A stretch of DNA of 64,000 nucleotides from Typha latifolia (lineage: Eukaryota > Streptophyta > Magnoliopsida > Poales > Typhaceae): assembly GCA_019914945.1 (NCBI GenBank), contig CM034100.1:7141096-7205095 (forward strand), written 5' to 3'. The first letter of the stretch is position 1, and every line of letters begins with the position of its first letter. The notes below the pieces were generated by a model, which had not been told where the DNA came from, made no database searches, and saw only the letters and a program-made list of their open reading frames with translations. Below are positions 22,201 to 34,200 of this stretch, piece after piece. The translations under genes and the position numbers were made by a program.

Positions 22201-25200
22201 CATCTTCGAAGGCCTCCTTTAAAGTTCTAGGCTTTAAAGCCCTCACACGGCTTGTATGTCACCTCGCATCCCGGAGATGAAGGTCTTTGCGAAGTTGCCG
22301 ATCCGTCCATGGTGGATGACATCGGCTACTAATCTTCTCAAATTCTTCTTGGTATGACCCAACCGTGGTCTTTTGCACCGTCTTTGAGAGGAGAGCATCA
22401 AAGTCTTCATATCCCGATGCTCCAAATCGCCGTGTGATATCGGCGCAAAATTCAGCCCAAGTTTCGATAGCCTCAGTGGCATTGGCTGCTCGAAACCAAT
22501 GAAGCGCCGCATCCTCAAGGTGGAAGCTCGCAAGCGTCACCTTGTACTCTTCCGCCGTTCCTTGGTATGCAAAGAATTGCTCCGCCCTATACAACCAATC
22601 GATCGGGTCGCCACTTTTGAACTTGGGGAATTCGAGACGCACGACTTGCCCACGGATGCCATTGTCTCGTTCCGGATCATGTCCTTGTCTAACCGGGGGA
22701 GGATGCACCATGAAGGGTTGATGATCCCTCCTTCGGTTTTGATTAACTAGTTGTGGTTCCGGATCGTATTGACCCGCCCACGGATTTTGATCTCCAAGGC
22801 GGTCTCCATAGTGGTTCACCCGTCGGATGGGTTCACCTGCAACTGGACCTGGTGTAACCATCTTTACTTGCCTCTGCCCATAGGGTGGTGGTAGCAGCGG
22901 CTCTTGTGGTTGCAAAGGCTGAACCGGTGGCGGTGGGTTCAAGGGGGTGGACTTGCGTCGTGGGGTCGATGGTGCTTTCCCGTTCGCCCGTACTTCCCGC
23001 ATCATCTCCATCATCATCTGGTTGTTGATGGCCAATTGCTCGAAATAGACCCCAACATGGCTTGAACGCTAGGTTCTTCCGTATTCTCGATTAGATCGGG
23101 CGGTTCCACGGGTGGAAGTCCTTGCAATCGTTTCTCCCTCCTCTATTGGGAGAATCTCTTCTTCATCATCTCGCCGTGCGTCATGGATCTGGTTGTCGTC
23201 ATTGGAAGCGCTTGTCCGAGGAAAGGTGGCTCGATGCATTGATACGATCTTCTCTTTGGGGCTAAGGCTCGATAGCGCCTTGATACGATCTTCTCTTTGG
23301 GGCTAAGGCTCGATACCGGCTTGATACGATCGGCACGGAACTTTGAAATTAGATCCCAAAATATGCTGTCGTCGGATCGACGTGAGATTTTGATATGTTG
23401 TAGCCTCGTAAAAGAGCTTTCCAACAAATCTAGTTACAGGCGAATCGGAGTTGGGGATCTCGAGATATCGTTCATTTAATGGACGAACGTCAGGATGCTC
23501 TGTTTTGGATTCGTGGATGGAGGCACGAGATCCTAGGTAATGGTGGATGGTGGTGGACCGGCGTTAATGTGGTGGCATCGGTGAAAAGTGATGGTGGAAC
23601 GGTTGTGGTTGATTGAAGGATTAGGGCAAGTGTTGGATAGATTGGACGAAGGGGGAGAAGAGGGCCATCCCTAAGGGACTAGGGTGATTAGCCGAACGAG
23701 GGAGGTTAGAAGCGGCGTCGCCGGGGATTGAGAGAACGGGAGCGAAGAAGACGAAGGAGGCAAGGCAAAACTCAATCTCAATAATCAATAATAATCTTGG
23801 TTGCCCTACACATCCTTTTATAGGCTAACCAACAACTCACATTAACCCTAAAACACAATTTTTGCCGACCGCGTTTGAACGCACCGAATTAGCTCTTCTG
23901 GATTTGCGAACGTGATGCAGGCGTTCGAACGCGTGATCGAACGCGCCTGTCGGTATTTGCGAACGCGATGCAGGCGTTCACAGTGCGTTCGAACGCATCG
24001 CGTTCGAACTCACTCCACCCGCGTTCGAACGCGACTTATAGAAAACTTATTTTAATGGAAATTAAACACTAAAACATGAAGCAAAATCACTCCTAAAGTG
24101 AATCCATGCTCGAGACGACGTCGGTGAAGTCCGAATCGTATCACCTACAAGGTGAGATACGCCCCTAATCGCATCAGCCCTATGCAAGATTTCAGACCCA
24201 AGCCAAGAAATCTCTTGGTGAGTTATTCTAGATCTGGTCCATTCCTGTGAGCCCAAGCACACCGGTCCATATCATCGGTATGATAAATCTACTTCTACCC
24301 TTTCAGATATGCCTTCTTTTGATCCTGTCATTTTCACCTTTTCCATCTACACAAAAAGAAAAAGATAGAGGCTGTTTTGGATGAGTATATAACATCTCAT
24401 AATACTGAAAGAGGAGTTCATTGTTCCCTAGTCTGATGGAGAAATCAGTCGGATTCTGATAGTACGTGGATTACTAGAGAGGAGCTACAACAGATTGATC
24501 TTAGCATCTTGGAGTTCTATCAGAGCAGTCCTCAACCCAACTTGATTGAGTTGATTTTTTTCCCACCCTGAGAGAACTGGAGTGGACATTACCTTTAGAT
24601 ATGTGTATTTGCACAGGCATAGGAGGGCAGCCCACCTGGTGACCCTCTGGTTGGGTGAAAATCATGAGAGAGACTTTGGTGTTAAGAGTATCTTAGTCTT
24701 TTTATGTTAGGGTATTTTAATCTTTTCTCTCTCTTAGGGTTTTGCCTATATAAAGGCTTATGATGTTATTATTTGAGGTTAGTGAATATTTTGAGATTGC
24801 CTACTTTCTTTCTTTTGTTGGTGAATTCTAACACCCCGTTGATGGATTCCACAAGTTTTTTTCCTTTTTTCCTTTCTTCTTAATCGATACATCTGTTCTA
24901 CATTACTGTGCATATTAATCTTTATCATACAGCTAACTCGGTTATGAACTAGTTATGCACTACTTAATAGTTTATATGCTTCTCTATTTGAGAATAATCC
25001 ACATAGATTGCTCTGTGACATTATATGATTATTCCTTTCCATTGGAGATCTAAGTTGCCCTTGTTTATTATCTTTAGCTTGTAGTTTCTCTATATTTATG
25101 CTAAGAATGCTTAGGTGAGATTCAAACTGTACTAGAACTTTCTGAGAGCACATAAACAACACCTGATTGACCATTCAGTGATCTATGATGTTGATCCCAT

Positions 25201-28200
25201 ATTTGACCTAAGGCAATTGGTTGCATCAGTCTCTAACCTATATAGGTCCTTTACATTGTGTGTCCCATCATTGTCTGGTTCATCCTAGACACTAGGAAGA
25301 TGCTCTATGGTGGATTTTAGGACTTTGATGCCCAAGTTATTGTAATCAGTGAGTTAGGGTTATGAATCAGGTCTCAATTCAGCATGGTTTGTTGAATTAA
25401 GGGCTATTTTAATTCAGACCTATAGGGAATGAGGAGTATAGTAACTATAGTCTGAAGGATCACTTTTCCCAAATTCAAGATCAAAAAGAGTAGACGAGCC
25501 CATGTTCATTCATGTAAGATGTAAAATTTATTGTCTTTATGCTGCAAGGCATGGCAAAAGGAAAGTTCAAATTTTAGTTTATTTGGATCTCATTCGTTTA
25601 AGTATGATGTGGGTTAATCTTTATTCCTCTTCTTGCCGTAAACTATAGCTTAGATATAGAAGACAACTGTAAAATTGTCATCTTTTTTCCTTGTCTAGAC
25701 TATTCCCATGTCTGGAGGACTTCCCGGATGGGTTGCTTTTGGGTTGCATGAGCATAAACTACAAATAGATAGATTATTCTACCTGCCAAATTCTATAGAT
25801 TTTACATAAGTCCCTCTGTATACTGATTTCAGTTGCCCAAAAATTAGAATCTTTGAGAGGATTAATGACAGGCCAATTGCCGAATAGTATATGTCATGAC
25901 TCAAAATTAGAATTATGATTGACCATGCACCTCAATGTACTTGAGATACACGAAGTCTTAACTAATATTTTTTTGAATCCCAAACTAAAAAAATAATTTG
26001 TCTATAGCTAACTCCAATAAATATAATTCAATAATAAAGAAACACCAATGTTGTCGATAATGTGTCACCAATCAAACTAAAATAACAGATGGTTTAGAAT
26101 AAAAATGTCTAATACAACTGATGGGCAAAATAGTAAAATCCTAAGTGGAGGTGTGGTCCCGGTGTATCTCGCTCAGTTGCCACATGGATCAGCACCTAAT
26201 ATATTAGAAGATAGAACTTATGAGCCAACAACTATAGCTCAGTGAGTAGAATTCACTCAAAAGCCAAATAAATCCGAATCCATAACATAACTTTAAATAA
26301 TTATGAATCCAATAATATAAAATGAGAATCTTACTAAGCTTGTTTATGATAACAATAATAATAACAGTACAAGTAATAACAAAGTAAATTATATCTCATA
26401 ACATGGTTTGTGTTAATATGCTGAATTTCTTTTAGTATTAATAATAGTGTCATATGTCTCAATTTGGGACTATGCCGGAGGATCCATATCAACTATAAGT
26501 CACCTTGATATGCACTCAAGTCTTTTCCTTATAGTTAGTCCAGTTAGAATTACCAGAAGGTGTCACTATGTACTAAACTCACCCTGTCTTTTCCACTAAC
26601 CATAGAGAAAGATTAGAGTCACCACAGGGAGATTTCTAATCTAGTCTGGGACTGTTCTCTAAGCATGCTAGAGTCACCTAAACGAATCATATGTTGATCA
26701 AGTATAGATCTGTTCTCTGGACTGAAATCTAATCGTATCAGGGTCACCTAAATGGATCATATGTTAATCAGGAATATGTCTATCCCCTGGACTTCAAGGT
26801 AATCTTAAGTCACCACAGGGAGATGCATGAAGAATATTTAGCTAGTGTCTGTTTTTAAAGTCCTACCACTTATCCATTATGTTTTTCCCACTAATATTAT
26901 CGATCATATGAATGACTATCTATACTAAGTATAACAATGTAGTAGGTCTTATATTTTGCACATAGAACATAAATATGCACAAAAAGATATAATAATGTAA
27001 TTACACATTGAATTTATACATGATCTGATAAAAAAAATAAAATACAAGACAAATAAATAAAATAAATACGTAAGTAAACCCACTCACCTGTGCAAGTGAA
27101 ACGATTAAAACCTCTTGTCCGTGGGTTAAGAAAAAAATCATCATATTTAATAACATATTTCAATTTAACTAATATCATGATTTCTAAAATTTAAAACTAA
27201 TTAAATTATTTAAATGGACTTGCTTAAGCCCAAAGCCCACCAAAACCATTAAATAGTTTGGGCTTAAGGCCCAAACCCACTAATATAAATGAATCGGGTT
27301 GGGTCTTCTGGATCCGAGATCCAAACCTGAACCCAATTAACATAAATGGGTTGGCTCGGGTTGACCCCGAGCCCACCCCTTGCTTCCTTCCTCGAGGGGA
27401 TCGACAACTAGAGAAAGAAAAGAAAGGGAGACCAATGATCACTGCCGTCGGAGGTCCATTGACGGTACCCAATGGCTCCTCACCACTACAACCACATGCT
27501 CAAAAAGGGAGGAGGTCGGATTGATCGTCGACGGTTGGAGTCAACTTCATGCCCGACGGCGATCCAAGCCACGAGGGCTCCAACGGAAGTACCCACAGCA
27601 ACAAGGCGACGTCACGAAGCTCCCGAAATAGGAGCGGTAGCAGCCTGAAGCTGCCGACCTGCAAGCTTCGCCGACCCACAAACGCCCAAATAATTAGGTA
27701 ATTCTTTTCTAGCCTATTTAATTTTTAATTAACTTTGAGGGGTGGAAGAGCACTCAAATGAGTCGAGTTGCGATCTCTGATTGCTCCGACGATGCTCCGA
27801 CGCGCCGATCCGAGGATGCGAATCCAATGAGAAATAGGAGAAGAAGAAGAAGATGATGATGATGAGAGAAAGGGTAGGAGGAGGGGGTTTTCGGCATGAG
27901 TCCCCCCTAATTTAGGGTTAATGTTTATTTTTATAGAGTAAATCCTGATTTCAATTTGGATTTGGCCGAGGATTTCGCAGCTTCCTCTTCCTCGTTGCAA
28001 CACGGGTGAGAGGAGAAGGGATCACACGTGCAATGCACGTAAGCCCTTACTTTTTTTTTTCTGGTTCTCACAGTATAGTATAGGTTTATCATTTCCTTCG
28101 GGCCTTCTCATTTTCCTAATTGTGCTCTGGTCAACCCATATTGTCAGAGAAAGCCTAAATTATGATTTATTGGAGCCTTTGTGATTTTTAGTTGTGCTCT

Positions 28201-31200
28201 GGCTGACCCATATTGTTGGAGAAGGCCCCAATGATGATTTATTCCATCTGTATATTCTTGTAAGCACACTGACCATTTAATGCTGTAACCTGTATGATCT
28301 TTGCCATGGAATTCAATTGCTTCTCATTTGTGCTTGGGAAAAGATGTCTTTTCACATACAGCTACCTGTGTATTGTAGGTCTTCGCTGAACCTAAATGGA
28401 AGTTGGAGATAATTTTGCTATACTTCTCAAAATACTGTTTGAAGGTATGCCTTCTTATAAGAGCCATAGTTGCATAATCTGAGGTGAAACATTGTAGTTT
28501 TATCCATTTTATTTGCCTGTCATCAAATGTTAGCAAGTAATTATAGGGAACTAGAGATGTTTGAGCATACATTAATGTTTTTCTTTAATCTGTGAGAAAA
28601 AAATAGATTTTGACAATTTAGCGCTTTACATATCCAATATAGTCTTTTAAGGTTACGTCTCCCTTAATTTGTCTTTCTATATGGTGTCCGTTTCTCTAGA
28701 TCGTTTAAAGTATTGTTTTTTTATTCTTTATAAAATGTAGCTCCTGTACTAACGCAATGCCACCTTCTGTTATTGTGTACAATTTTCAAGTAAGACAAAG
28801 ACATCCCTAAAGTGTATCCATGCTCGAGACGACATCAGTAAAGTCTGAATCGTATCAAACAAATAAATGCATGTGCTATGTATCTACATATGCATTTATT
28901 AAAAGTATTGTACTTTTGTAAGTTATTATGCATGTGAAATGAGTATGTTATTTGTCTAATTCTTATGTTGTCTTACGCACAAGTTTGACGGAGTCGCTCG
29001 AACTAGTTTTCAAGGCTATGCTTGGTTTGAGGCCAAGCTCTGAATTAGATTAGCTGGCCCCATTTTTCTTAGTCTTGATTTAGGTATCTTGAATTATGCT
29101 AAGGTAATATGGTGTTTGGTTTAGAACTAGGCAAAAGTGTAATTATTACTTTTGATTTGATATGAAAAAGTGAAAAATATATTGGTTTTAGAGAGAAATA
29201 TATGATATATATAATTTAGGGACCAAAATATCTTTTCACTTTAATGATAAAATTTAAAAATGTTATTTTTTAATCAATTAAAAGTTTTTTAATACTGATT
29301 TATGGGCTTACATGCTATATATTAGCTTATTTTGGGGCTTACATAAGCCCGCAAATAGAGTTACATTGCTACATGTAAGCCCATTGCGGTTTTACATATT
29401 ATTATTTTTTACTTTTTTCTAAAATAGTGTAAGGTTAATATTCTATTTTAAATAATAATATAATATTACTATTTTTTATTTTCTTTTGTTTCTGGTTTTA
29501 AGCCAAAGTGTAAGGCTATATTATTTTTTTAATATTTTTTAATAATGTGTAAATATTCTTTAGTATTATTTTTAAAATATTTTTAATTTTTAACAAATTA
29601 TTTTTACATATTATTTTTAAATATTTTTAAAGTTGTTTGTAAACTTTTATTTAAAAAAAGTAAATTATTGCGAGCTTAAAAGCTCATAAGCTTGTAGCCA
29701 CTTTACAATTTATAGTGGACTTAGTAAATTTAAAAAAAAAGAATTTGAGAAAATTGTATTTATTATGAAATGAAATTATAGAAGATTTAAAATAGAGGTG
29801 TAATTATTACTTTGATGTGACATGAAAAAGTGAAAATATTTTTTTTAGTGAAATTGAGTATGTGTTGTGCAAATAGTACTAAAATATTATTATTAATTTA
29901 TAAAATATAAATACAAATTAGCCATTTTAAACTCATGATATATAATAGTTTTGTCTAGTCTTATTTTTTTATGAGTGAAAGAGGAGCATTTTTATAATAA
30001 AAATTATATATTTTTTGGAAGAGAAAGGAGAGAGTAGGGAGAAGATTAACAAGACATGAAATCCATAGATTTAAGTAAAATTAGAATCAATTCGAAAGAA
30101 TAAAATTTCTATATTATTTATTTATTTATTTATTCGGGACTAAATTTGATTAGGAAAAAAAATTAAAAATGTGTTTGGTTACTAAACTAGGTTAAGGGTT
30201 CCTGGCTAAATTCAAACGACCCTCTTGAACTCAAAACAAATAAGGCATACTTTTTTTTACAGAATTTAATTATTCTTCTTTTGCCATTTAAGATTTCTGG
30301 TGTTCGACATTTCTCTAACATCTGAAATTATATCTAACGAAACTTATATGGTTGAGCAGTAGACTCATAATTGCCATAAAAAGGAAAAGGTCTAGATCTT
30401 ATTCATTATCCATCTACAAAATTCTCTTCTCCGCTATTTATCAAATACTTTAAAAGCTTAAGCCATTAGAGAATAATGATTTTTATCCTTTTATATTCTG
30501 ACACCCTCCCTTACTTTTGATATATTTGTGATGGGCCTAAGAGCATCTCTAACCGGGCTCCAAAACTCCAAATTTGGAGCCCGGTGGAGCTCCAACCGGG
30601 CTCTATATGGGGCTCCAAATTTGGAGCCATGAATAGTGGGGCTCCAAATTTGGAGCCCCACCATGAAAATGGAGCCGGGCTCCATTTGTCACATCAACTT
30701 TTTGAAAATGCCAAAATTGCCCAATAAGTGTTATATTCAATAATTTTAATTCCATTTGTATCCTTTGTTAAATAATTTAGTTAGTTAAGCTAAGTATATA
30801 ATTAGTTTTACTAATCGATTTTTAACAAAAATAATACCATTGGAAAGGTCTCATCGAGACCTTTAAAATGAGTCTAATATTAAATTACTTTTGAGTTAAT
30901 TTTAATTTTAATTTTTTTATTATTTATAAAAATGAGTCTAATAAATTATGTATCCTAAAATATAATTACTCAAAATTATCCCCAATGTAAATATTAAAAA
31001 TTAAAATACATTAGATATGAAATACATCAAACATGAAATACATTAAAAATGAAATACATCAAATAAAAATTACATTAAAATTTATATTCCTTCATTCCTG
31101 TGCCTCTTCTATAAGTGTTCAATTAGTGCATTTCGAAGCTCAAAATAAGCCTCTCTATCTTGGATCTTCCTATGTCGCGCAAGGCTACAGAACTCGAACC

Positions 31201-34200
31201 GGTGGCTACGGAACCGGAACCGGTGGCTACGGAGATGACTTACCAGAATATTAAACATCTATTGCTTTTAGTATGTTTGGTTAATTTCTGCTTATTTTAG
31301 GTAATGTAATTTTGATATTTTTAGTTAATGACATGTAATGCTTATTTCAATGTTTATTTCGTGTAATATAATTTCAATGCGTTTAATTAAAAAATTAGTA
31401 ATTTAAAATTACTTCTAAAACTATTGAATATTAATCTTATTTTAAAGATCTCGATGAGAGTTTTCTAACCATATATTTTTTAATAAAAAATAATAATGCT
31501 AAGATGATCTATTAAGCAATTTAAAATAGCTAATATAATAATATATATTATATTATTTTATAATATATATGGAGTCCGGTGCATTGGAGTGCACCGGGCT
31601 CTTGCTCCATTTTTGGCTCCATATTTGGAGCCCAAAGGCTCCAAATATGGAGCAAGCATTGGAGATGCTCTAAGAAGTGTATTTGATCTAAATGGGTTGG
31701 ATTTTTTTTTAATTGACGAGATGGCTTGGTTAGATTCACACTTAGGATCTACTGCTCTGATATCATGTTAACTCATCAACTATTCTACAAACTTCTTAGA
31801 GAATAACTATTTTAACCTTTTAATTAATAATTAATTCTAACATCCACCATAAGTTTGCTTAGTTTGACATTGAGATTATATGGAAGAATGTCAATCTTTT
31901 TATTCATTTTATTAGAAAAGGATGCTAGATGGTCACTGCAATCCAAAAGAAGGATGTTTATCTTTATAGAAAATTTATTATATATCAGGAAGGTGTGCGA
32001 ATCCAAAAGAATTGGAAAGTTCGGGTGTTCTGTTATCAAGCCAATCGGCATCCAAATTTGCTTCTTTGTTTTATGTGCCTTATGCAAAACTATTCATGAC
32101 TAAAGGTCATTGTTCTCAGATCCATAATAATGACTTTATTTGACTATGAGCAATCCCGGCTCCTTGTTTTAATATCATTTTTAGCTGGCTTATTTATCTC
32201 CATGGTCTTCACCATACTAAACACAAGGTCTAAGGCTTTAGCTACTGAATAGATGCCAATATGGTAGTAATGGGGCAACCACCTGCAATGAGAAATATCC
32301 TGTTAGGGTCTCTGGAAACACCTCTTGAAGACATAACACCGTCTTACCCAGACTGCACTTAAGATATGACTTTGAAGGTGCAGGTGGTACTGGACAATAC
32401 ACTTTTATAAATATAAACAACAGATACTGCACTGATTTAGCAATCAAGGTAGGATTCAAAGTTCTCCTGTAAGTTTTGTGCCTTCAAATATCAGTCATCT
32501 CTCAGCACAACTCCTACCAGTTTGCAATTCAATAAGATCCTTAACCCTAAGATTAGTGTTTCATAGCTACAGGTTTAATATAACTTGATCTCCTTTCCAT
32601 TGGAATACCAAAGATCCATGGTTCTGCACCAATTAAGGGTGTTGTCTTCACCCTCCTTAGCCAATGTACACAGAAAGACCTAGAGTCATCTGGCTAAGAG
32701 CAGAGCTCACCAGTCTTTAAGCCCAAGAGACTTTATTCTCTCTCCTTCCTCCAAAACATGTACACAGATACTTAGATACTTAACCCCAGTTAGAATGGAC
32801 CAAAGGGTTTGATCATCCTGAAGGATCTTTATCTACTGATTGAGCTATAATTCTTTTTGTTTTTCATCCATCACATCTGATGAGCTAGACTGCCATATTC
32901 TTTTGGCATCAAATATAGGTTATCTCACTGCAAGCAATTGAGGATTGCTTCTCATATATACACACACACATACATATGATTTCTAGAGCTAGAAATACTG
33001 AAACTTTAGAGGCTAAGAAATTTTTAGATATTGCTATAGCTTATTAGTTAAGTTGAGGCTAATTTTCGTATGTTCGGGCTAATGGTTATACCATCCTTGC
33101 ATTGATCACATCTTACAGTACATTAAGTATTCACGAAGTGTAGACCAACTTAGGGATCTCATAAAGGTCAAGATAAAAGGATAATTTTTATTGCACATAA
33201 CATACAAGTTTAGAGTGTTGATCATGATTGTGCTCAATATGAAGCCCGGAAATATTGACACTGACTTTTTCTTCAATTTTCTGAGATAAGCGGAATTCAA
33301 TTTCCATTTGTTCAGAATGAGATATGCATTAAAAGGTAGTGCATCTGAAATAAACTGTCAAACAATTCAAATTGAGTGGCGCCAATGCTTAGTACAACTA
33401 ATGTATGGGCTGACATATATTTCGTCCATAGTTTTTTACTGTGCATCGTGGTGAAAGTGTATCTGAACTATGCAAATAATACATAATGGTTACTATATAT
33501 GATATATGGTTGAAAATGCACTTAACTCTCTCTCTCTCTCTCTTACATGCATGCATATATATTCATGCATTAAATCTTTCTGGATAACTATCCTTTCCTG
33601 GTAACTTGCTTCTTGTAAGATTGTAATCTTTAACAAGAAATAAATGCTTTATGATGGAGGCAAATGATTGCCATTTAATTTGCTTTTTCTATATGCTGTC
33701 TTGTATAATAGCATTCGGTTCGCACTCGAAGATCAAATGATGCACCAAAAGATCTAACACTGGAAGGTGTCCTGAATTACTTCTCATCCACCATGAGTAC
33801 AAAAAGTATCATGAAAAAAATTACTTCAGAGGTAGCGCAGGTGCTGTTAGCTCATGCCTTTCAGGTAAACAAATTGTCAAAGTTGGCAAAACATGTTTAT
33901 TCCTTGCTCTAGGCCATATTTTGTTAAAGTTGACAAAATATGTTCTGGACTTAGTTCACAAAAATCTGCATTAATTATTTAATTTAATCCCATTTTTCTT
34001 TCAATTAGACATTTAGACCTTAATGTCTATTGTATTAGTATGGTCAATATATTGACTATACATCCGTGGTTTTTATCCTAGTTTGGAGTTTTCCACATAA
34101 ATCTTGCGTGATTCCTCTAAGGAGTCAAGTTACTCTAATCTCTTTATTCCATTTTAAGTGATGTGGAACTAGATTATGAAATTTTTTGGGTGAAAGAGAT

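Larger units (their letters stand above)
15640..24143 (-). mobile_element. Compound Ty3/gypsy chromovirus: LTR-A-LTR-B-LTR
   Basis: Three LTRs (15640-16472, 18943-19841, 23322-24143), all beginning TGAT and ending GTATCA, separate two internal regions transcribed from the minus strand. The middle LTR serves as 5' LTR of element A (a tRNA-iMet PBS abuts it at 18928-18939) and 3' LTR of element B (pol C-terminus and PPT abut it at 19842-19875). No matching 5-bp duplication flanks the whole (taatc against cctac), which suits origin by unequal recombination. It lies inside SNI1 intron 11, antisense to the gene. Both elements are defective. Confidence 0.85.

Noticed and set aside
21156..22280. Plus-strand ORFs of 80-141 codons
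   Set aside because: Shadows of the minus-strand gag and protease-integrase frames of element B.
24660..24840. Possible solo LTR with CCTATATAAAGG and CTAACACCCC end
   Set aside because: No matching start, partner copy or target duplication could be found, so it is not listed as an element.
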